Notes under the pieces: model-generated
Told to the model about the DNA's origin: nothing
What the model saw: the letters and a program-made list of their open reading frames with translations, nothing else
Databases searched by the model: none
Made by a program: the position numbers and the translations under genes
In this document: piece by piece, positions 22,801-34,800 of the stretch
Layout: each line of letters begins with the position of its first letter
Position numbering within the stretch: the first letter of the stretch is position 1
Assembly (NCBI GenBank): GCA_023634235.1
Contig: JAMKCF010000016.1
Span: 7,229,866 to 7,293,865, forward strand
Origin: Pisaster brevispinus
Lineage: Eukaryota; Echinodermata; Asteroidea; Forcipulatida; Asteriidae
Reading direction: 5' to 3'
DNA length: 64,000 nucleotides

Positions 22801-25800
22801 AGACAGAGACTTTGTGTCTTTAATGTCGATTATATACACAATACAACTAACCTGTGAAAATTTCAGTTCAAAAGTTGGTAGTATTTTTGAGATTTTCGCA
22901 GAAAATCTGGAGCAGGTATGTCCACGCAGGAAGAATAGTCCATAAATGGGGATACACAAGCTGAGAAATGTTTCATGCAGAAACATTTCTTAGATTGAGT
23001 TTTTTATAATCCCTTTCTCTAAAACCACATTCCTTAGGAGTGGATCCTTTCTTAAAATGTTATATAATATCAACAGCTGCAGTGCTTCTTACCAAGTAAC
23101 AGTGCTTCTTACCAAGTACTTTTTTTGTGGCCATAAAGTTTTTCAGTAATTACCCAAGGTATATCCTCACTTTAGGATAGCAAGATGCTACATGTAAGCC
23201 TAGCAAAGGGACGCAATGTACAATGTAATACACAGTTACCTGTTCCTGTTTCGGTATCTTGATTGCGAATCTACATGTGTTATAAAAAATATATCTACCA
23301 AAAAAAAAAACCTGCTAGTTGTACAGGTTGTTTTTTTCCCAGAGTGGATATTATGCTAATTGGGTACATCCATCTAATGACATTCAATAGTGATTACCCC
23401 AGGGGAGTTTTGACTTAAGCCAAGTCTTACCAGACGGATAAAAAAATAAATCCAATTTTGATTGAACAAAACAGAGAAACACACACACTGCACTGGCGGT
23501 GGAACACTTAAAAAAAGCAATTCCGACGCTGTTTGTTCTTTCAAATTTGAAATTGTGGAAAATGGAAATGGTGGTGTGGTTACATATCCCCTTTCAAACC
23601 CCCCCCCCAACTTCAACTGTGGCGATGTAACAAACCGCTGTCAACAAAATTGAGGTCTTAGTAATTATGCAAATTTGTGGTGTGTATATTTTGTGCTTTT
23701 CAAATGAATGCTCATTTGAATAGTTTAGTTAAAATTCTTTGGAAAAAGGAAAGGAAAAGTTTTTTTTCTGGAATTTTGTTAACTTTCTTGTCTGGTTTAA
23801 TATAATGTAGGCCTAAATTGGTCAAATGGCAACATGGAACAGACGGTCATGCATTTCAGTTGAGAACGGCGTGCAGCACACGCATCACATACCACATGTT
23901 TTAGATTTCTTCTCAGCTAAGGCTTACGTTTTAATTTTGGTTATTGTACTTACGTATGTTTAGCGCCATGAGCACTTTGATGGATTTGTGCGCTTTATAA
24001 GTTTTCATTATTATTATTATTATTTATTGTTAGTATTATACCACAAAACAAATTGCACGATAGGATAGTGAACAATGCGGCTGCGTGAATAACTTGAGCG
24101 ATTGACGTGCCTGCAAGCCAAAATGCAATTTACCCATAAAGACGGCATCTATCCATTACAACTGCAGTCAAAAAGAAAAGGTAATTATGCGATTTTGGGA
24201 AGGTCTGGAAAAAATAACTGTATTGAGGAGAAGGCTGTACTGCAGGCCTAAGGCCAGTGGTTTTAGCACTGTGCCAGTAAACTCATGACTAGTCAAGTGG
24301 CCTTGTGCTTTTCAACTGAACAATAATTACCATAGTGTGTAATAGCTTGAACAAAAACAAATAATGTTCAAATTCAAAGGTTGATTTTGAGTCTTGATGG
24401 CTTAAATAGCGTTCAGATACAAATGAGATAAATCTTCTCTTATAGTGCATACGGAAATTAATAAAAAACACTGTTAAGGCCTAAAATGTATGATAAATTC
24501 ATGTGCAGCTTGAATTTGTTTTTTATTTTTTCGAGGGTGGGGAAATGTGTTACCCAATACACCGACAGTTGATAAGCAAAGGGGCAAGAGACATTGAGAA
24601 CAAAAAAGTTCTGAAACTACATGTGTAGGATCCAAATGTTAGTAGGAGGCATGTCCACTTGGTTGCATTTCAACCTTTTGATAACCCCTGGAGTTACAGA
24701 TTCCGAGGAGCTTTAGGAAACAGTATCCTTTGTGCTAGAAAAAGTACATCAAAGGGCACACTTTTTTATACACAAAAAAATGAAGAGAAATAATGGCTCC
24801 TTTTTTACACAACCAACAGGAAGACATCAAAGAACACAATTTTTTATACACAAGCAAAATGAAGAGAAATAATGGCTCCTTTTTTTCACCACCAACAGGA
24901 AGACATCAAAAGATCTGAATTCAGGTGGAAAAGCCTACAATTGTTCAGTGGGCCAATTTGACAGTCAATTTCCGACTAGGGGTTTTCTTTGGTGGATTGG
25001 TACTGGTATGAACTTTATAACCAACAAGCTTTCATTTTGAACAGCAACTCTTTTTTATCTACAGCTTTTGATATTTTAGATGTAATCGAGTACTTTGTTA
25101 CTCACCTCTTGAGATGCCGAGTCTATCCTGCTCCTTGTGGAAACTACTGAAGCTTTCTCGCAGACATGCATTCATCAACGCGTTGGTACCCGGTGTCGGT
25201 GGCGGCACGGCCGGGTGCAAATCTGATATAAAAAAATCAAATCAAAAAAATCACATGAATAAAATAAGAAACGAAATAAGAATGGTTAGCAACACACTTC
25301 TGCAAAAATTAATCGGTCATAAAAGATCATGAATTGATTTGTCTAAACGAAACAATTTAACGTCAATGTCAGTTTGCAGGCAAAACTGACATGAAAAGAA
25401 ATTGATTAAAATGTCCCCACCCCCCCCCCCAAAAAAAAAAAATTAATAAATGAAATTAAATCTAAAAGAGTGAAAACTAATGTGAAAACTAATAATAACG
25501 AACTACACATTTCCTGTTTAAATTAACACTAAAACTAAGAAACTTGTTAGGGAAAAATAACGCCTCTGCAAATTTGAAAGAATCAATTTTCCCAACAGAC
25601 TTTTGCCCGCAGGGTTTAAAAGCAGCAGCACTTAGTGTGTTTACCGCTGATGAAGCCAATAGCCTTCAAGTCGATTGGCAAGAACTCCCGCTCCTGGACC
25701 ATTCTTTCCCTTCGTCTCCTACTCCGCCTCGTCCTTTCCAAAAAATGGCCTCTCTGAGAAACCGAATCCAATTCCCCCGGTTTGCGAACATCCCTGAAAA

Positions 25801-28800
25801 TGACTCAAATGCTGAATGACTGCTGGACAAATCTGTCATCGAGTCCTTCAGGAAAGGGGCTGACTTTTGTTCACAGTTCCAATTCTAGCTTTCCTTCAAC
25901 TTCACCAAAGTATGGGGGGGGGGAATTATCCTGTGATGTCTCATCATGTGGGACAGTGCTCACCCCACACGCGAGCAAACAGGTGCGTGTGTGGGCCTTG
26001 CTCTATGCCCCCCCCCCTCTACCCCTCACACCCCATGTAAAGTAACACTGCATTTTATACAATGGCTTGTGATGATAGAGCAATGATATGAGACACCACA
26101 TAGTGACAGCTTCAGTAATTGGGATGGACTGGAACACTTCACACAGCCCTCTTCACCAATCAGATGACAATACCGAGAGAACTAAGCACTCCCTAAATGA
26201 TAGAACTCTTTTAGTGCCGCCCCTGAACAAAAAAACCTCTTTAGACAGAAACCAATTTACAATAGACCTGTTTACATTTTCCTGGTCACAAACTCAAATG
26301 CAGTAACAGTGATTTCCAGACCCCACGGAATCTTAGAAAAAGGAGGAAAATTTAACCTGTTTGTCAAATTAAAGAGATTAAGTCTAATTACAAGTGAACA
26401 CTACATAAAAAAACACAATACGCCAGCATGTACCGCCGAGAAAAAAAAACCCAATTACTTAAACTAGTTGTTGATTTGTAGGGTTGTAAACTCAGCGATT
26501 TTTGATTTAATACAAGCTGTACCAATGATACATGTTATTGCTCCTTAATGAAAACTGCATGAATGAATGGTACAACCGGTACTTTGCAAAAAATGGTCTG
26601 TCAGTTGTCAGAGGATTGAAATAGCCCAGCTGAATTGGGAGTGAACCAGAACATGTCTAACTATCAAAACAAAACAGTGCATGCATGTACCTGTTTACAA
26701 ACCACAAAAAAGTCGTTATTATTGTAATTGGGGGCAATTCCTCAGTTTTGTGTTTGAACACTGGCCAGGACCAAATGTCATCCCCGCAAAAAGAAGCGAA
26801 GCACGGCACAATTATACTTGCCAGAATAACGTTTTCAGCCATAAATACATGTGTGCCATGTCTAATGCATCACTATTGACTGGTATCCTGCCTATTGTTT
26901 GCTTTGCAGAACATTGTTAAGCAATATTTTCTGCTTAAGCAGTTTGTTAAGCTACTTATGTACCTTACACTAAGGCAGGCGACTATAGTTGCAATAATGC
27001 AACCTGTTTAGCACTTTGGCCTGATCACTTTTTCTACAAAGGAAGATTTGATTTTGTTGTATGAAACCGGGGCTTGTAATTTGGCATATAAGAGTTCACA
27101 ACCAAACAAGTCCTGCATTCTAGGTTATCAACAAACCAACAAACAGGTAAAAACACTTTTCAAGGGTCTTTCAAAAGTTTTCAGCGAGTTAGTAAAAAAC
27201 AACAACGTACAAGCAAAAGAATAATGAGATTTGACTTGCGTTTCCAGTCCAGTGAATGTTTTGAGATACAAGCTCCATGGTCTAGTGGAGATTTTCATTA
27301 AATTCAACCCTTGAAACACTTATTGTATTGTACGGTTCATGTTTAGCCCTTTTTGGGATCACTGTCAGAGGTGCCTCAAGCTTCCGGCCGATGCCTGCAG
27401 TGTTTCATCCAACGCCGTTCAGCCGAAACGAGCTACATGGTTCATATAGTAACACACAATTTCTGAATTGAACCCGAAAGATTCATCTACCCATTGGTGA
27501 TATTTTTTAACGCTGGGAAAAAAAAATCAGTCAAGACTGGATGGACGGGGTGGTTATCAGGGCTTGAAATTGACACTGGACCGACACCAGTGATTTTAGC
27601 GTCAGGCCAGTAAACTGTTGACCGTACGTACAAGTCCAGCGGTCTTGGGTTTTTGACAAAAATAATACCTCTCCGTTAATTGTAATTTCAACTATTGAAG
27701 AAGAAATTAGAATCTTCTCTAAGAGCTTGCTCCAGTAAAAACAGCTCACATGTGAAACTGTACAGTATGATCCTGGTCTTGTAACAAATGTTCTGGTCCT
27801 GAAAAAGTTTGGAGCTACAAGCATTGTGGTCTTTCCCCCCAAATTGGAGCTCTAGATACAGCGCAATTTGGCCCGAATCTATTACTGTTTAATAGCAAAC
27901 ACACAATGACACAGGTCATACACATGTACCACACAACTTCTAAAATGAACCCATACGATCCATATCTTTCTTTTATTATATTTTTGGCTAGAAAGAAAAT
28001 CAGCCAAGTCTGGGGACAGTTTTGGAAACTTAAGCTAACTTTTAAAGAGCCGTTAAGTAGCAAAAAATGGTGCTTTGCCAAAATTATAGGCTAAGCACCG
28101 GGGTACCAGTTGCAATATTATGTATTATATTAGCAATTGGGTAGGTTACCGGTTTCCTTTAAGCAAGATAATGTTGTACAACAAAGGAAATCTTATAAAT
28201 GTGACACTGATGTTTTATTGAAGAACTGGCTTAAAAAACAAACACTAAAAAACCATTAGGACATATGACCAACTTCGGCCAAAATCATTCGGAGTGAATC
28301 GCTTAATTGGAAAAAAAGTTTACAAGAAACAAAGAATCAGTGAGGACTGAGGCATGAATCTGAAACAAAAGAACTGCTGAATCATGGAGCAACACCATTT
28401 TGGCAAAATGCCAATACAGTCAGGCCTACTTGGAATAAACAAACAGCACCTGGTTACATTTGTAAAACTTCTTGCCTATCAGTTGTTCCTACAAAAGTTC
28501 ACCATAAAGTAAACCATAAATGTTGGCAGAGGTTTTGCTCGATTTTGTTTTTGTTATTTATGCGAAAGCTCACAATAATACACTACAGTTGACAGAACCT
28601 TTCTCACAAAAAGTTTGACTTAAATCATAAGAAACGACACAGTATTTTTTCATACAAAAGTTCTAAAATACTAGAGCTGACAGAACGATCACTTGTAAAA
28701 TTTCAACATTTATAAACACTTTTGCCATAATGTACAAAAGTCATCAAGAATCCACAGCAGTTGACTGAGTAATAATTACCCATTGTCTGAGACCTCGAAG

Positions 28801-31800
28801 CCGCGTAAGTAAACATTAAAACACCCACCCGATGAGAATATAGATTGGGTTTAAAGATTCAGGGCTTGGACAAACGCACGGCATGCGAGCCATTTCTGAG
28901 AAAACAGCATTATAAATTAAACCCCAAACCGATGGACTTAAAGAGTAAATTTCAAATTAAACTCAAAGAAAGTTCTCTGTTAAATCTCCCTGTGATAAAG
29001 GGCATATGTCGACCACAAAATGACATGTTGATTTCAAAAATCCCTTAATATTTATTTATAACTTTACTTTAAACGAATGCAAATGGTTTCAAGAGTGGTG
29101 ATTAAAAAAAAAAAAAGTCACAACTTAATTACACACTCACTGTTGAGTAAATGATGCCTGAATTTATATTTCATCTTTAAATTATATGAATCAGGTTTTG
29201 TTTTTTTGTTTTTTGAGTGGGTTGTTTCTTTCCTTGGGCAAGGAAAACAAACATTAAAAAGTGTTTCCAACAAAACACAAGGAAACTGTCTAAATGGGTA
29301 GAATGCTTCCCTGCAACTCACCCAAAACATATGGCTATTATTCGAGACTTTCCCTAATGACGGAAAATAAATCTCCATATATTTATGAAATAAAAACACC
29401 TAATCACGACTGAAAAAAAAAGAAAGAAAAAAAACTCCCCCCCCCCCACTCTAAATTTATGATGCATGTCTGTTGCATTTCATTTGTTATTTCTCTACTG
29501 TCTGAGACTACACATGTACACTTCACAATTTCCAATTGTTGTAAACTCCGACCGGGCACAATGACATTTTTTTTAGCCTGCGGCATCTGTACTCCAGGAT
29601 AATCGGGCACCGGAAATTATCCAACATTGCAACAATAACAAAAAAAAGGAAGAGAAAAACTGTGAATTTTATCACTTTGGATGGTGATGACAATAAATTC
29701 ATAACCTTTAGATGACTTCTGAAAGGCCAAGTAAAGGACAGCACTGCTTGTTACACATCCAATCGTAACGCCCAGTCCTTTCCACAAATTTGAGGGAACA
29801 TATTACCCCCATCATGGAGCTTCATTGACTGATTAGAGAGACTGGCTTCATTTTCAAACTTGCTTTTATTTTTTTATAAATGCTTGGACAAAAACTTCTC
29901 CGAGACTTCTTTCCAATTTAATACTGTCATTTTACACTCCTCCATGTTTTCTTCAGTTCAGACTTGACATCACTCACTTGAATGTTCCCCGTGCAAACAA
30001 AGTTCTGGGTAAAAAAAAAGCATTCAGTGTAGCTGGACCAACGACTTGGAACAATCTTTCTCCTGTCATTAGGGAATCGTCAGTTTATCTCCACTTCGTA
30101 TGTTCCTGATGGAGTAGTGCCCTATAAAAATGTATTGTCATGTACGTTACGTTATAGAGAAAATACATTCAGAATTGTATGCTTCCGCTAAATCACTCAA
30201 AAAAAAGAGAGGACTTTATATCCATTGTTGATTGAAATTCCTGGCAGGTTTTTCAGGAGAATGAGTCTGGATTGATTACAAGGTTTCTCAACCCACCCCC
30301 GCACCCCTCCCAAGGAGTTCGCAATTACAGGAATTTTTTTAATTCCTGTTGCCATGGAAAGGCGGCGGTGTTGTAATTTTTTGTGCTAAAATGACAAGGT
30401 CCTCCCAACATAAAAAAGCCCAGATTAGAGAACATTGTTGTTCTTTATTCTTGTAAGGGCAAGCTAAGTTCTTCCCTGGTAAACGGCATCCTCTACGAGG
30501 CAAGTGAATATTCAAATTGGAACATTTCAAGGGGTAGCAAGGCAATGGTTGAGGGCCATGGAGGTAACCTGCCTCTGTTAACTATCAGGTCTACCGCCCA
30601 TTGCAGAATGCAGAGATTAGGTTTTTCAGTCACTGGCCGGCCATTTAAATAAAGCTTGCTTTTCAGAGATAGATTTCTCTTGTATAGCAGAGCAAAAAGC
30701 TACACAAAATGTATCAGTTGCTAACTCAAAAATCAATATTTTGCTACTCAATACTGGCATTCGGTGTGCAGGCCTTGACTTCCGCTCTTGAAGGGGCACA
30801 GAATTTCCCTCTGGTAGGGGGGCACTTCTATGAGGAAAATGTAAATTTGTATTGGAAGCCTTGCAAAGTGCACCACAGCAACAGCACAGGGCACCACGGC
30901 AATTGCTGTGGGTCATTTCCAGGTCTGAGTGTGCAAAAAAACCAAAACAAGTTCAGTGTAAATTGTTCGCTATGCAAAATTGATGGACCAAACCGTTCCC
31001 TGATTCTTCAATATGGAAGCCAGACACTAATGATCCCCCTTACAAAATTTGGGCCCTTACAATAGATTGATAAATGATGGCGCTGTCCAAATCAGTGACA
31101 CTCCAAGACTAGTTGACTTTGAAAAAAACCCATAAAACCGTAAAATTATGATTACATGTTTTATGGATGTGGTTTACAGTATGTCGCAATATTATATTGA
31201 TATTGTGTCATATTGACTGTTTTTTTTTAGTGAATATTTCGGACCAGGAACAAACAAGACTTTCTAGTCTGTGGTTATAACTGGGGTCATGAGACTGAGA
31301 ATATTTTTTTCAGATTCTCGGGTAGCTATGTGGGAATTACTCCGCTCTCTCTCTCTTACTTTTACACAAGCAACACTATAAATAGACAAAGAAATCTTAA
31401 TTACAATTTGAGTTTCATCAAACATGCACATCCTGTTGTACTTTGGTCACAATTGCAATTGAGAATTTTATTTAAGGGGCTGACAATGTCCCCTTCCTCC
31501 TTCTACATTGTAATTAGCAGCTCTCAAGCACAATTCCTTCTAATGAAAGGCACATTCAGGGTACAATGTACAAGTGTCACTTTCTTGGGATTCTCTTTGG
31601 GTAGATGAAATCGTAACGAGTAGATTTTCAGCCTCTGTTGGATAAGTAACCTGCAGTCCAATTCATTTCAGAAATTTCCCCAATCGACCACAGCCTCTTT
31701 TATGGCAAAATCCAAAACGAGTTTTTTTTTATTCCATCAAAGACCTATTCTCTGTCCCTGCCAAAAGTAATTTCTTGGGATTAAAATGCCGAATGATAAC

Positions 31801-34800
31801 TACCCCCCCCCTCCAAATATAAAAAAAATATACAAACTTAACAAGAAGAAGAACAGGGAGAGAGGAAAGAAATTGGAAAAATAGAGAGAGAGATGTTCAG
31901 AATCTACTGCTTAGCCTGGAGACATGGCACTCACAAAATTCACTTAGATCATCCGCGCTTCTCGACAAAGTACGCACCAGTAGAGCGAAGCCTGCTCCCC
32001 TGTTTGCAGGTCACTAACCGAGCAAGCTAGGTCTCAAGTACTCTTGCTGCATACGCTACCTTGATCCATCTAAGAAACACGTCCTCAATGAAGGCATTTT
32101 TGGCCAGGGGGGATTCTGTGTCTTAAGAATCAATGGCTACATACCTTCAAGGTATGTATCTTTGCTTTTGTATCTTCAGGGTAAACACGTCCGCGGATGA
32201 ATATTTCTACCTCCCAAAAAATTAACCTCAGTCAACAAGTCAAGTCTTTCATTCTTGGCGATTTCTCACTTGCGAACAAAAATCAATGCTAACACTTAAT
32301 TTGTGTCCGCTCTGTCTAAATTTGCCTTGCACTTTTTTAAAACGACACATCGAATGAAATGAAATTGGTGTAATCCATTGAATTGTCTGGACAGAAGTTG
32401 TGAATGAATGACGTAATTCGCGGAAAAATCCATGCGTACGTTGCAATCAGGCATTAACTGTCGAATGACGTCTGGACATTTTTCCCAGACACGAAAACTC
32501 CTCGCAGCCACAACGCACTCGAAACAACACTTATGCGACTTGGTGTATCCATTATTTATAGAGCATAAAATAAGTTCCTCAACTCATGTGTGAGTGTCTC
32601 TGTAACTTTTAACAAACAGTCAGAATATCAGTTATAAGTTTGGAAGTAAATAACAAGTTAACTAAAGGGCACGAATTTGGGAGAAAAAAATCCACAAAAC
32701 TCAAGACTTGTAGTGCAAAATTGTTACAGAATGTTTTTCACGAGACCAGTATTTGTGAAGCCACCAAAAAGATGACGTTTCTTGTTGCTTTTATAAACAC
32801 TCACTGTCTGTTATTTAATTGTTTACTCTGGGTACCTTTCCTGCACAATATACTGGCTCATTGCCAACTTAACAGTCATCTTTCCCGAAAAATCAACAAA
32901 CAACCCCCTCACATTAAACAATAAAAACACACAGCGCCTCATATTCTCACAAACAAACAAAACTCCCTGACAAAAAAAATAAACACACCACGCACACTAA
33001 AAGCAAAATAGTTGTCATATCTTCATGGGGAAAACCACAATGGCCGAGTCGCAGACCAGCGAGCACCGTCTGTGAACACTTGAGTGAACGCGTTACTTGC
33101 GACCGATTGTTTCTTTTGATGCCTTTGGTCTGTGATTACATGTTCTTGCGTTTCTGGTTTGTAGTCAGATTGGCTACTTGGAAAAACTATGAAGGTTGTG
33201 CAAACAAACTTTACAAATTCCTATTTTTATTTAGTACAATAAAGCAGATTTATTTTGAGATTGTTGGCACATCTAAGGCATCCAACAAACGAATGTGGTT
33301 GAACTTAAACGACACTTCATTACTCAAACAGAACTTTAAAATATTTTCAAACCCCCCCTGGCTTTTTGTTGTTGGTTGCCTAAAAGAGTGCACCTTCCTT
33401 ATTTAGAAATGCAACACTTTTATAAAGCAATAAATTTACAACTCCATGTACCAGCAGCATTCATATTTTCTTTTACTGTGAAACAAAACACAATTATCCT
33501 CAATCACCATCACATTTCAAAACATTGTACATGTATGTAATAAAATGTAGTGCATGTATTTTTATGTTGTACCTTCCTTATTTAGAAATGCAACACTTTT
33601 ATAAAGCAATAAATTTACAAATTCCATACCAGCAATATTCAAGTTTTCTTTTACCATGAAACAAAAACACAATTATCCTCTATCAACACCACATTATTTC
33701 CAAACATTGCACATAAAAACCATACAAGATAAAACCCTTGACGCAAAATAAAGACAATGCAAACACAAGAAGGAACACAAATCATGTTTTTGTGTTCGTT
33801 AACAAGTTCTGAATCTCATTTCTGCTTTATGTTTCTGTGTTTTGCGGTCCTCTCATAACATCACTCCTGTTATAAAGAGGTAAAGTTGGCTAGTCCCATC
33901 AGCAACCTACATGTAACTGGCAGCGGACTGTCGTTGTATGCCTCGTGACCATTGGTAGTCCTACATGTACCAACAACTACCTGAGAAATTATACAAGTTT
34001 TTTTCTAACAGTGTGAACCCAGTGTTACTTTTATAAAAAATGTACCAATCAAGTATAGAAACCCTTAACGGGAGTCAATGTTAAACAAAATTGATTTTTT
34101 TCCCTGATTTTTTAAATATTGAATAGCTTCATACACTGAAGAACAAAGTAATGCCTCAAATGAACCAGATATTTTAGACCAAAGGTCTCCAACATCAGTA
34201 GTTTTCAATGTTTTTTTCGGGCATAAACAAACAACTGTGTAGTTTAATCAGGAATTGAATTGACAATCTTGGCCAGCTGGGTACTTTTTCTTCTTCTTTT
34301 TCGCTTGTTAATTGAAATACTTTTTCTTCAAATAAAAACTGACTTTCGATTTTCAGTTATTTTTGTGACCCACCCACGCACAATTTCGAAGAAAAAAAGA
34401 GAAGTTATTTTTTAACACTGACATTCTGAATGGCACCCTACACAGAAACTTGCTACAAAATGTGATCAGATAAACAACTTCCCCACACAGACTACAAAAC
34501 TCTTTCGTGCGAACTCAACAAATTGAGTGAAGTTACATTTTTCTATCGATGGTGAGCCCTTCCCTTTAAAGATTAAACCCTGAACACTGTACTTTGTACA
34601 CTTTTTTTTATCAATCCACAACTCAGTTCCAGAAATCAATTTGCATATTCCATTCATAATCTCTCTCATTGTTCACCTCACCTTATAAGGGCACGGAGCC
34701 TGGGTGTGTGGGCGGAGCTATTCAGACAAAGCTTCAGTCTATTGGCCAACGACTCAGTGGGCAATTGTACTGTGCAAAATCGGAGCGTACTAATGGTGTA

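Larger units (their letters stand above)
22339..25105 (-). other. Intron splitting the PNT domain (2.8 kb)
   Basis: GT-AG, phase 1. It separates the TP-site/N-terminal PNT helices from the PNT core. It holds repeat copies (22,690-23,170; 23,950-24,030; 24,236-24,480; 24,612-24,910). No coding signal. Confidence 0.85.

Noticed and set aside
33039..33074. Short ATGGCCGAGTCGCAGACC ORF as another alternative first exon
   Set aside because: It is on the plus strand, opposite to the Ets gene, and terminates after 11 codons without a donor.
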